Source: Symsagittifera roscoffensis
Lineage: Eukaryota; Xenacoelomorpha; Acoela; Convolutidae
DNA: 64,000 nt
Assembly: GCF_963678635.1 (NCBI RefSeq)
Contig: NC_087067.1
Location: forward strand, 9,223,716 to 9,287,715
Direction: 5' to 3'
Part shown: one piece after another, positions 32,653 to 42,602 of the stretch
Position numbering within the stretch: the first letter of the stretch is position 1
Layout: each line of letters starts with the position of its first letter
Translations under genes and position numbers: made by a program
Notes under the pieces: generated by a model
Seen by the model: only the letters and a program-made list of their open reading frames with translations
Databases searched by the model: none
What the model was told of the DNA's origin: nothing

Positions 32653-33852
32653 CTAATCATTTTTAGCGACTGTTCCAAATTTGTCAATTTGAACATTCGA
32701 CAGTCTTTTTCCCCAAGACCATCATTTCCGTTACTTGCTTCAACGGAAACTGGAAAAAATTTTCTAATCTCAAGCTTTCTCCACTAAGTTCTGGAGAATG
32801 CAACTGTTCAGCTGCATCTTGTTTGTGAAGTCAAGTCAAAAACTAAAATATAGTGATTTTCAAAATCTTCCATAGGAAGAGCTGGGAAATCTTCGTTAAA
32901 TTGCATTGCTTTCATTGGTGTAACATTAAGACGTTGAGGAGAAGTTGTATCTAATGAAACAATTGCTCTTCCAACCCGAAAAATTCTAAGCTCTCTCAAA
33001 TGAAATTGCTGATAGCTGAAATGCTTTTCATGAAAAGATCCTGCAACAGCTGGACTTGTATTCATTACAACAGCTATTCTTTTTTTGAAGCGTTATCGAA
33101 AATATTTTCTTTTATGAGTTGGTTTTGACGAGATGGAATGATAAAAGTTCTTGCTATAGTTTCCATATAATTGTATTGAGCAGGTTCTCTTTCCAGACTC
33201 CATTGCAAGTATTGATGATTAGGTTCAGCAACTAAAATTTTTCTGCTAAACAGCGAACAGTCAACAGTTTTCAGATTAACATTTGGATTATCAGATAATA
33301 TGTAAATTTTAGGTCTAGCTCGATTTAGTGTAATTCGAATTTTGGAATTTGGTAGTTACAATTTTCGGAAAGTAAACAAATCAATGGCAAGCTTCTCATA
33401 AAATGAAAAAGTTATCCCTGATCTCAAAGAATTTGCTCTATCAGTGAACGGATGCATATCAAATGCATCAGGAAATTCTTTAAAACTGTATCCATGACAA
33501 GCAAGTATTCCTTTATCACTCACTGCAAAAGAGTTGAAATCGTTCGATATTTGTGCCTTATGAGGATATAATCCATTAGCACTAAAAACCATTGTATTGT
33601 TAAAATAAACTTAACAATGGGAGAAAAGTCATTGTAATAGATGGTTTACATAAGTTAAATGAGATTCTGGTTCCTCATCGGAATCATTTTCGGATTTTGC
33701 TTTTGGTTCTGCTTTTTCTTTTTTGAAAGCATCAAACAATTTTTCTTTGAATAATTGAAGCTTTAAACTAAGATGGGTATCACTTATATCCAAGTGGAGA
33801 TTACGATCCGTTTCAAATTCAAACTCAATGCTGCTTTCATCCAGAGAAGTGC
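32653..33852 (-). pseudogene. Polinton major capsid protein, diverged copy 2
   Basis: Matches 23846-25050 at clearly lower identity than the three units match each other. Landmarks include DESSIEFEFETDRNLHLDIS, FHLRELRIFRVGRAIVSLDT and NGLYPHKAQISNDFNSFAVS. HGYSFKEFPDAFDMHPFTDR is open here, whereas the array copies carry a stop after HGYSF. The first ~38 codons are missing: a ~570 bp deletion joins codon ~39 to the penton 3' end at about 33847-33852. The downstream membrane-protein and protease genes are absent from this copy. Confidence 0.75.
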
Positions 33853-34531
33853 ACATGACACAAAAGTATTTTTTTCACCGGTACTATCTCTTAGCTCTAT
33901 CTTGATGCTATGAAAAGATTTTTTCAATTGCTTTTCAAACTGTAAATTTTTTAAAAATGATAATTCACGTACTGCCCTGTAGAAATTATATCTCCACTTT
34001 TTACTTTGGAGATGAATGGAAAACAACGCAATAAAGGAGTTTTTGCATCACCGACTATGTTATATTCTATTATATCATCAATGAATGTATTCTTATAATG
34101 TCGTAATGGTTTTGAGGATAATGCGGGCCTTTTCCGTTCATTATAACACCTGTTTGGTTTTGTTCTCGATCACAGCCAAAAATGTGATTCTAGTCAGAAA
34201 TTTGAATCATAAACACTGATTGAATCTCAGGTAAATGAGCGGCAACATTTTGAGTAATTTTATCTACTGATACATAGGTTCAGTTATATTCAAATGCTAG
34301 AACACCTAGAAGTTCTCAATTTCTATTGTTCATGGTTACAATTTTATCAACAATACTTGGATATAATCCTGAATCAAAATGCACCGGTACAATCTTTCTT
34401 TTCTCCTCAGAACTTTCTCTACCATCTACGATTGTAAATTTTCCCTCAAAAAAATTTTGGTACAAAGATGGGTATGATATTTCTGAAATAGCAACCTCCC
34501 ATTCTCCTTTCAAATGTCTAGCTCCTGACAT
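33853..34531 (-). pseudogene. Polinton penton (minor capsid), diverged copy 2
   Basis: From ATG 34531: GEWEVAISEISYPSLYQNFF, GRESSEEKRKIVPVHFDSGL, YPSIVDKIVTMNN, then FGCDREQNQTGV-like sequence and SFHSIKIELRDSTGEK, ending in the deletion junction. The N-terminal part is open; the middle carries stops. Its C-terminus and the whole coiled-coil/basic gene are lost in the deletion. Confidence 0.72.
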
Positions 34532-34584
34532 TTGAATCCATGACAACAGATTAATAGAAATTTAGTTTTAAAAAATGTTTACCT

Positions 34585-35518
34585 TTAATCTGAACCTTTT
34601 TTCAGCTCTTTTTCATAAAAATCTCCCAGAATTTCTTGTTTGTCGAGATCTTTTGTGATATATGTAGAAGCCTTTTTAGAAGATATTGCCAAAATTTCAA
34701 AAAATTTTCATCTGTAAATTGTGGTTTGTATCTTTTTGGAACGGAATATCATCCATTCTTTGAAATTCTCACTCTGTCTCTTACTTTGAATTTTAGTTTC
34801 CTATACCTTGTTAGAGTTTTATTGTACTGAATTGAGAGGAAATCAGTATTCTTGGCATCTCTAGGTGATTTCCCAATAGATTTATTCATGCGACAATTCA
34901 TAGTAGACACAGATTATGAATGAATTTTTCACCATGATCTTTCATGTAGCAGTGAATAATGTGTTTTAATGATTGAATGGCTCTCTCTGCAAATGCAGCT
35001 TATGTTTCATTCATTGTTGAGTGAACTTCAATGTTTTTCCTTGCAGAATTTTTTGAAAGTTCCCCCATATTCTGTTCATTTATTAACCAAAGCTTTTCAG
35101 GAGTGTTTTGTTGAGAAATTATTTTTTTGAAAGCTTGCAAAGTGTCTTTGGCATATTTAGTTTTCATTGTTTGAAATCTGAAAAATCGCAAAAAAAAACA
35201 TCAAGAGCAACCAATAATTATTTGACTACCTTGTTTCGACTCTTAGTTTGTGCACAAATGCCAAATCCATACACCAAACTTGATTGATATATTTTGAAAA
35301 GCTTGAAGACTTCGGAAACGTCTGATTAAGGGACCAAGTTTTGTATACGATGTCTTGGTTTGTAAAAATTGTTCTTCTTTCTTTTTTGACAATCCGCTTG
35401 CTTTACTCAAGTTTCGCACAGAACCGTACGCAGCTCTACCCCTAGAATACAATCTGTTCAGACTTACCTTTTCTGATTTTGAAAGGGACCCAAGTTCCTC
35501 TGTCTTTCGCTTTGGCAT
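34585..35518 (-). pseudogene. Polinton retroviral-like integrase, copy 2
   Basis: The start codon is intact (PKRKTEELGSLSKSEK follows) and the N-terminal 91 codons are open to IWHLCTN. The second Asp region is frameshifted (LWLINEQNMGELSKNSARKN). A 10 bp loss near 34914 removes part of FIHQLPQ. The C-terminal part equals copy 1. Nearly identical to copy 1 by eye. Confidence 0.8.
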
Positions 35519-35975
35519 TCTTATTGATAACTAGTTTAGGTGGAATTTGAGTTGCTTCCAAAATGGTAAAGTAAATATCGTGAAAATTGGTATTTTTTTG
35601 CTTTAGTCACAAAATCTACAATTGATTCTTTTGTGTCTCGATTATCTAGTATGATATTTTCTCATTGATTTAGTTATTCCAGGAGAATTCAAAATTAAAT
35701 CAATAAGGTGCTTATTGTTACTCCATTTCAACTTTGCACTTACAGCACTGTAAATAGAATCAAAATTTTTTGGTACAACCTCCTGTTTTTCTTGCTCTGT
35801 TCAAATTACTTTTTTGGAAGTGTACTTTGTGATTGATAAAATGAGTAAGCAATCAGAAGAAATTGATCCACACTAAATCAATCGTTTAATGACAAAAAGA
35901 GTGATAACAGATATTAATTGTAAACCTTTTGTCGAGCTCAAAATAGTTCTCCTTTTATAAAGTGAAGTTCTTCTT
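35519..35975 (-). pseudogene. uncharacterised Polinton gene between ATPase and integrase, copy 2
   Basis: Same decayed gene as 27282-27745, with a few small indels (an extra AAATTT near 35763, loss of CACACA near 35605). It contains the same SVDQFLLIAYSFYQSQS and LKWSNNK segments. Confidence 0.48.
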
Positions 35976-36001
35976 CATGTGAGTTCTGATTTTTCTCTTC
36001 G

Positions 36002-36790
36002 TTATTTTACTACATCTTTTTTTCTGAGATCCTTTAGCTTGTCTCGTAGCAAGTTTACTGGACATTCGCTGAGGAATTGAATGGAATTTTTTGGACAATT
36101 GAGTGTTTTTGAAGTTTGTGGGAAAATGTTTGAAATATTGGGAGTATAGAGACGTATTGTATGCTCATCGTCGAAAAACTCTGTTTCTGTTCCTGCTGGT
36201 AGATAAATTTTTGGTGGAACTGAACCACTGTTTGTGCAATATCTCAGCGATTCAACTGTTTTTGGGTTTAAATCAATGAGTATATGACCATAAGGAGTAG
36301 ATGTTGCAGCCACTCTTTTAATTTTGACCTAGACCTAAGTGTTGACTTAATGGGTTGATTTGTAAAACATCTATCGGTGACTTGAACAAGACTATTTGTG
36401 TATTTTGTAAGCAAACAACTTTCCCAATTTGCTTTGATGAAAAAAGTTATGCTTAATATAAAATGCATTTAGTCACCTGTGTCTTCCACTTTACAAACTG
36501 CCTAGAATTTGAAATTTCTTCACAAGAGTCATCAAATATTAACAGATAAATTGTTTCATTATTGGGAAGGTTTTCAATCAGTTTAAAGTCAACTCTTTGG
36601 ATAAATTTAGAGTTTTTTTTGCATTTGTGCATAATGAGGTTGATAATGTTGATAAAAAAAAGGTTTTGTTGAATTTTGGTTGAAATATACCAATTTTTAA
36701 CCAATCAAAAGTTAAATGCAGTTTTCCAGATCTACTTGGTCCAACTAGCGAAATAAAAACTTGTTCTTTGGTAGAAATTAATTTATTCAT
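36002..36790 (-). pseudogene. Polinton genome-packaging ATPase, copy 2
   Basis: Same motifs and the same P-loop substitution (GKL) as copy 1. It adds frameshifts near 36500, where ~10 bp encoding the ATAGRH segment is deleted, and near 36330. YLLIFDDSCEEISNSRQFV retains the Walker B Asp pair. Confidence 0.8.
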
Positions 36791-37120
36791 AGCTTCGGAG
36801 AAGGTAAAACATAACCGACTGTACTTGATAAAATTGCTACCCAAATTGTTTTTTCTTCACATGTAGAGGAGAACATTATTCTAACGATTGCACTTGTTAG
36901 TATTGAAACTTTACCAAAAAATTGGCACATAAAAACTAAAAGAGATTTATTACACGTACGTCCATGATTTTTGTTCATGATTTTCTTTCTAAAAAAACAT
37001 AATTTCCTAAAATTAGTTGCATGTCACATTTATCTACCATCTCATTTATGGAAAGAAAAACTTGATAATGATTAGCATTTAAATTTCAAAAACACGATAA
37101 TACAAAATTATTTAGATTTT

Positions 37121-37593
37121 TTACAATTTATTTAAAAAACATCGAGTCCATGTTCCGTATGCAAATGCTTTTCTTTTTGCACAATGAAGAATATTTGCAT
37201 GACGAAATGGGTAATTGCTACATATCCAATCGTATTCTTCATCTTTGAAAATCAAATTCTGAATTTTTGGGCATGCGTAGTCATCCAAGTTTGTAACCTT
37301 TGTTTCAAAAATCCCTGTCAGAATTTGACTTTTTTTCTTAAAATGTTGCAAAAAAACTCCGTTTCTGGAGCTTTCAATTTTTTCAATATTTTTTCAAGCT
37401 CAGTATATTTTTCATGGCGACAGTTCCAATTGGTTCCATGAAGATGCTTTGTACACCAAGCAGACTGAGTTGTAGCTTTGAACTTTTTGGGAGGAAGAAA
37501 GGAATATCCCACAATTTGTACATTTTTATAAACTCCTAACTCTTTCACTATTTTGTTTTCAAAACACTCAATATCCAAAACAACTAGACTCAT
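37121..37593 (-). pseudogene. DEDD-type nuclease-like Polinton gene, copy 2
   Basis: Same two overlapping frames and the same frameshift as copy 1, so that lesion predates the duplication. One substitution (HANILHC for HANTLHC). Confidence 0.45.
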
Positions 37594-38015
37594 GATGTTA
37601 ACTGTGTTTGCTGAAATTTTTGGTTAAAATGACTAATAATCGAACAACGGATATACTGACGAAGCAAAAATTTATATACAGAAGAACAATCCAGTCCCGT
37701 GACCAAGGAAACAAGAACTTGGAAATCTAAGTAAATCATAACAATAACGAGGTCGCTTAAAAGTAGTAGACTTAACAGATCCAGCTGCATCATTGAAAAT
37801 TGCATGAAGTCTGAAAAATTTAGAATTTGCAAAAAAAACCAAATACAGGAATTTCCGTTTTCAATTATACCCCCCCCCCCAAAGTGAAACTTTTGGTCCA
37901 TTACTTTCAAAATTATGTTTGGGTCCAAAACAATACAGGTAAAACGAAAGTAATTTTTTCTTTTTGTATTTGATGAAAAGTCATACTTAATCAAAAAACA
38001 AAATTTCTGAGAACT
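37594..38015. other. intergenic stretch with TATA box and poly-C, copy 2
   Basis: TATATAAA on the - strand at 37671-37678 is ~80 bp before the DEDD-like start. A 10-base C run lies at 37870-37879. The 134-codon - strand frame here depends on that run length and is not open in copy 1, so I do not call it a gene. Confidence 0.45.
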
Positions 38016-38207
38016 TCATTCACTTTCTGAACGTTCATTTTCTACAGTGCATTCGTCAATAAAGATGCAATTTTTTTTGAATGTTTCTACATAAGACAAA
38101 ACCGAGGGGATAAAATCAATCAGTTTATCATACTCTTCTTTTTTCAACTGAAATTTCTGATTGTTTTTCTAAGTGTTTCCTTTTCTACGATTTTTTATAA
38201 GATCCAT
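38016..38207 (-). pseudogene. small Polinton ORF, copy 2
   Basis: 63 codons from ATG 38207 with the same TAG at codon 13 as copy 1. The interval 38208-38563 upstream holds no supported gene: + strand frame 38284-38520 is conserved only because the DNA is. Confidence 0.35.
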
Positions 38208-38563
38208 TTTTTTAATATCTGAACGATAACTTAGAAAAACTTAACGTCTTCCATAATGCAAATCCACTCAAATTGAAAAACTTGTGATTCTGTATCTAAA
38301 TCTTGCAATTTTGGTAAAATTTGAGATTTCAAAACCAATAGTTATAATTTGTGGGACTTTTCTTGTAAGACGATATGAAAAAGTCCCAATTTATTTTGAA
38401 GCTTTTAAGCAAGATTTCGGGAAAAACCAATGTTCCAACTCATACTGCTCAGCTCAAAGAAAATTTAAAAAACGATTATTGAACATTATTATTGAACATT
38501 ATAGTTCTCAACAAACATAAAATCTCCCAAAACTTGGGCGAGTTCTTTGAATTCGTTTAAAAT

Positions 38564-39028
38564 TTAGTTGACATAGGCAACCTGCTTCAAGACTTCGTTC
38601 TCTTTTGCAGTCAAGAGTCGAATCTGAATGTAGGGTGGCATTTTCACACTGTACTTCTTGACTGTGACTCACACCCTTCTCTTCTTGTATATTGCTACGT
38701 CATACACCGCATAACAGATCGCACGTTCTTGCTCCATGGTTGACTCTTTGTCAAAATAAGTTTCCAATACAGAAACGAGTCCAAGGTTTTCAGCATTGTG
38801 AATAACATTATTCCGTATTGCTAATATACTTTCCCCTTCCTTTTCACCAAGATAGACTTGCTGGAATTTTTGGATTTGTCCCGATTCATTGTGCTTTAGC
38901 AATTGGAATCAAGGTTCAAAGTAAACTTTTCCGTTGTAAAGTTTTTGGGACCAAGAAAATGTCCCAATTCTTTTTTGGTTCTTAGCAATTTTAATATAAT
39001 TGGGAAGAATATCTTTTCGTGAATTCAT
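38564..39028 (-). pseudogene. uncharacterised 154-residue Polinton gene, copy 2
   Basis: Exactly 155 codons from ATG 39028, with the two stops of copy 1. Substitutions include ESILAIRN for ESISAIRN and DKESTME for DKVSTME. Confidence 0.5.
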
Positions 39029-39083
39029 TTTTGATTTGAGACTCAAAGCCAACTGATCAGTGGTAGATATTTCAAAATAATGA

Positions 39084-39224
39084 TATTTATAAATATATAG
39101 AAGTTAGGAAATGTAGATGACTCACTGTACATTCCAAATAAGGTTATATTACCTTATATGGAATAATGAGTAAATGATGATCCAAATATGGACATTGCAT
39201 AGGTGAAGGAACTACTATATAAGC
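39084..39224. promoter_or_regulatory. divergent promoter with central palindrome, copy 2
   Basis: - strand TATA-like run at 39084-39100, palindrome arms TTCCAAATAAGGT (39132-39144) and ACCTTATATGGAA (39151-39163), and + strand TATA box CTATATAAGCC (39214-39224). The spacer inside the palindrome differs from copy 1, yet both arms are kept. Confidence 0.5.
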
Positions 39225-39266
39225 CATTCAATGTAGATAAAAATCATTTTTAACAAGTAATTGGTG

Positions 39267-39861
39267 ATGGCATCTGCTATGTGTCAACCATATCCCACTT
39301 TTTATTCGGACTACAATGCAAAATCTTTTTTTATCTCTGTTCCAGAAAACTTTTATGAAACATTTTTTGTCATCCAAGACTACTGTGTATCTAACCATTC
39401 ATCATTCTTGATTCGTGGAAAATTGCAAATTTCACTTAGTCTTAATCGGATCATCGCTCAATCAAATTGTGCAAAGATTAGATAAATTTCATTTCACTTA
39501 TCAAATTGTTGACTGTATATATACTTTAAACAAATTCAGATTTTATTCCAATATTATTTCATCAAGAGGTGAAAATTTCAATCAATTGAATTGTGCAGTC
39601 GAACACAACTTGAAATGTAGAATACCGAAAAATTACCTAGTGTTGCAAAGAAACGTCTGCTATGAAAAAAATTCAAAAGATATTATCTCAGTTCTGCTCA
39701 GAAGCTTGCGTCCACTCAGACTCTTGGATCAGCTTTTTGGAAAAGATTCGAAAACTCAAAACTCAAAGAATGAGACTGATTTTTTGAAAATTGTCGATTG
39801 TTTCATTAATGGTTATCGTACTGTAAATAGTGAGCGTGTCAATTTTTCTATTAATAATTGA
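39267..39861 (+). pseudogene. uncharacterised + strand Polinton gene, copy 2
   Basis: As 31045-31639, with the same frame break near 39450-39486. The second frame is 148 codons long and ends VNSERVNFSINN. Neutral-looking substitutions only (for example NGYRTVNS for DSYRAVNS). Confidence 0.5.
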
Positions 39862-39864
39862 ATA

Positions 39865-40630
39865 TTTGATGCAAATTTTGATTTGATTTTTTCAACAAGT
39901 TTGCAAAAATTTCATTAAACTTATTTACAAGATGCAAAATTTTTTGGTTTTTCTAACAAGTGTTCAAAATTTTACATAAAATTTTTGTGTTAGATGCAAG
40001 TTTTTTCATGGTTTATTAGAAAACGATTGCAGAAATTTAACTCTTTTTTGCTATGCATATGTGAAAATGCAGAAATTTATTGTAAAAAAACTTGTTAAAT
40101 ACTTGCTGAAGAATTTTCCTTATTGATGACTTTGAGTACTATTCCCCATCCTAAAACATTGTTTTTGATCAACAGACATGCAAAAAATGAATTTTTCAAT
40201 GACCAAAATCAGAATAAAGAAATTCACAATTTTAAGATTTTAACAGTGCAAGAAAATCTTGTCACAATTTTTTTTAAAGGCAAAAATTTCTTAAGAATTT
40301 GCAAAAATTATTGTAAAGTTTTTAACATGTTTGCAAAAATTGTAACTATTTTTTTATCATGTGTGTAGAAAATGTGAAGTTTTTTACAAGATGTTAAAAT
40401 TGGTTTCATTTTTTTGCCATCTTTTCAATAACGTTTTGAAAAAAAAATGTAACAATTGCATAATTAGTTTGATTTTTAACAAAGTTTTTCAACAATTTCA
40501 AAAAAAATGTACCTTTGCAATATTTTAACAAATTTTTCTATGACCTTATTTTTTTGTTGCTATCTCTTCAAAAAAAATTTTTAGATGCAAAGAAATAAAA
40601 TTACAAAACACAAGACAACAACCAATTTAT
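39865..40630. repeat. AT-rich degenerate repeat between convergent genes, copy 2
   Basis: Longer version of 31640-32150, with repeated TTTGCAAAAATT, AACAAGTTTTTC and ACAAGATGYAAAAT phrases plus T-runs. It includes ~400 bp absent from copy 1. No gene seen. Confidence 0.4.
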
Positions 40631-41038
40631 TTACAAATCAAAGAGCTGTCGAGCAGCTGAGTTCTCAAAACTTTGCAAGTTCTCGATAGAGCGCAGAGTT
40701 GGTCTTGCTTCCATCACTGGTGGTTCGCTGACTGGAGTTCTTGGTTCAGAGAACCCCTCATCCTCTTCGATGGTAATTGTGTTGTTCACAGATCCCTCTT
40801 CTCAAGGGAAGAGGAAATCGTCGAATGGTTGAGCCACATATCTAGAGTCAAGAGTTTCGGGGTAGTTCATTCCCTCATGCTCAGCCACTTCCTCCATCAT
40901 TTGCATTTCTTCAAGTTGGTTCTCTATTATGGGTACTTGCGTTATATGACAAACTGTTTCTCGCACTTGGATTTGTACTAAATCAGCCGAAAATACTACC
41001 GAGAACATAAGGTTGTTGTTTTGCACTGAGAAGATCAT
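40631..41038 (-). pseudogene. acidic Polinton protein, copy 2
   Basis: 136 codons from ATG 41038 to TAA 40631 in one frame with a single TGA at 40802. The second half is strongly acidic and Pro-rich (NTITIEEDEGFSEPRTPVSE) and ends SIENLQSFENSAARQLFDL. About 27 residues present in copy 1 are missing after IQVRETV. No family recognised; an acidic accessory protein next to PolB. Confidence 0.48.
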
Positions 41039-42226
41039 TTTGAGCCATAATTTGCAAAAGAAGTTGAATAATTAAAGGGTTCAGAGAAAAAAAAAGATTT
41101 AAAGTGGCGAGAGAAGTAATTGACGATGGTTAAGTTGAAATTAAAATATTTAGAGCTGAGAGAAGAGGTAGTTGACGGTAGTTAGGTTGAAAATACAATG
41201 ATTTTTAGTTAAGAGAGAGGGGTTCCTTCAATTCGAATGTGTGGGTTTAACCAATCAGAATGGATTTTCCTTATTTGGATTGTAGTCGTGTCAATCAGAT
41301 TTCAGTTTCCTTTTATGGAATTCTTATAGAAAAGTCGTATACAATCGGAAACAAAGCTTCATTTTGGGCATTGTCGTTTCTAATCACAGAAACGTTCAAT
41401 TTTGTTCTAGTTGTCATATCCAATCAGACAAAATTTTACCTTTTAAGGACTTAAATCTTCCAAATAGATAAAAATATACACAAAAGCAACTGCAAAAATA
41501 AATGACCAAAAGTTGTTTGCTGTAAAAATAAGAAATATTGCCGATATAAGTAACAAAAGAAGAAAAATTGATAAAAGTAGCTTCTCTGCAAGTCTTCTCA
41601 TCAAGTTCTTTGATTTTGATGTAAATTTGAGAGGTTAACTCAAAATTGATGAATTTTTCCAGGCAAATCTCTGGATATGTGATTCCAAACCTGATTATGC
41701 AAGAATTTGAACTTGAAAATCCTTAAAGAAATTAAGGAATAAGAATTTTGCTGGGGAGTTTTTACAAATTTGGGTTTTGGGTAGGGGATAAAAAGAGTCT
41801 TTGATATATTATTGTACGACTTTTCTAATAATTTCACGTTTTCTAAAATAAATAAAATTTCTTTTCTAGTCAGGTGTAACTCAGCAGTAAGTTTATAGCT
41901 TTGATACGCAATATGTGGATCAAAAATAAACTCTTTGATTGAGTAAGTTAATTTAACAGACCTTTACTTACTCGGAGAACTCTATTTTGGACAACAAAAA
42001 CGTCCAAAAAATTGTGAAAAAAGTAAGAATCTACATCTATTTCATCAATAAGGAAATCACGCGGATTATTTTCTCTCTTTTGTAGGGTAACTCGAGGAAG
42101 TTCAAATGTTTTTTAATTGAAATTTTTTTCAAAAATGAACATTTTGGATCCAAAATTATGTCTAGAAATTGCTTAGTTCCGATTGGTTGAAAACTTTTCT
42201 GGAAAATTCTAGAATTTTCGTAGGAA
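41039..42226. other. intergenic region between acidic gene and PolB
   Basis: No gene supported. It holds a ~55 bp direct repeat (GAGAGAAGTAATTGACGATGG near 41109 and GAGAGAAGAGGTAGTTGACGG near 41159), and CCAAT-type sites: ACCAATCAGAATGG (41250), GTCAATCAGATTT (41289) and TCCAATCAGACAAA (41420). Confidence 0.45.
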
Positions 42227-42405
42227 TGACGTCATTAACATAAAGTAAAATTACGTGGGTGGTGACGTCAGCTCTAGTTTTAGAATGATGTCAACACCAT
42301 AAAAGGAAAATTGTGTAGGCAGTGACATCACTTCTGTTCAAAGAATGACGTCCTTACCATAAAATAATAATTGCGTAGGCGATGACGACATTTTTAGTAT
42401 AAATA
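42227..42405 (+). promoter_or_regulatory. PolB promoter: three 60 bp repeats with six CRE-like sites and TATA
   Basis: TGACGTCA occurs perfectly at 42227 and 42263, with one- or two-base variants at 42286 (TGATGTCA), 42323 (TGACATCA), 42346 (TGACGTCC) and 42383 (TGACGACA). Spacing is 36, 23, 37, 23, 37, so the region is three ~60 bp repeats with two sites each. TATAAATA follows at 42398-42405. TGACGTCA is the CREB/ATF site of animal and viral promoters. The PolB reading frames start ~60-200 bp downstream on the same strand. Confidence 0.65.
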
Positions 42406-42509
42406 CGCTTACTTTATTGGGATAAATCATTCATTTTGTTTGCCAATCAGAAACAGTTATATGAATTTTACTTCACATTTTACATTTTGTTGCCTCACAA
42501 AAGAAAAAA

Positions 42510-42584
42510 GTAAGTATTTTCATTCACCTGGTACTTCAAACTTTTAACTTTGAAACATTTCAAAAGTCCGAATTTTTATTTTAG
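42510..42584 (+). other. 75 bp intron-like segment at PolB 5' end
   Basis: AAAAAA|GTAAGTATTTTC ... TTTTTATTTTAG|ATATTG has consensus borders and a pyrimidine tract. It lies between the TATA box and the first zinc-finger frame. The upstream ATG (42461) would not join in frame, so the intron may be in the leader or the junction has decayed. Confidence 0.45.
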
Positions 42585-42602
42585 ATATTGCCTGCTCTTA
42601 AC

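Noticed and set aside
37590-37994. 134-codon - strand frame with GGGG tract
   Set aside because: Open only because the C-run has 10 bases; the other copy (17 C) breaks it.
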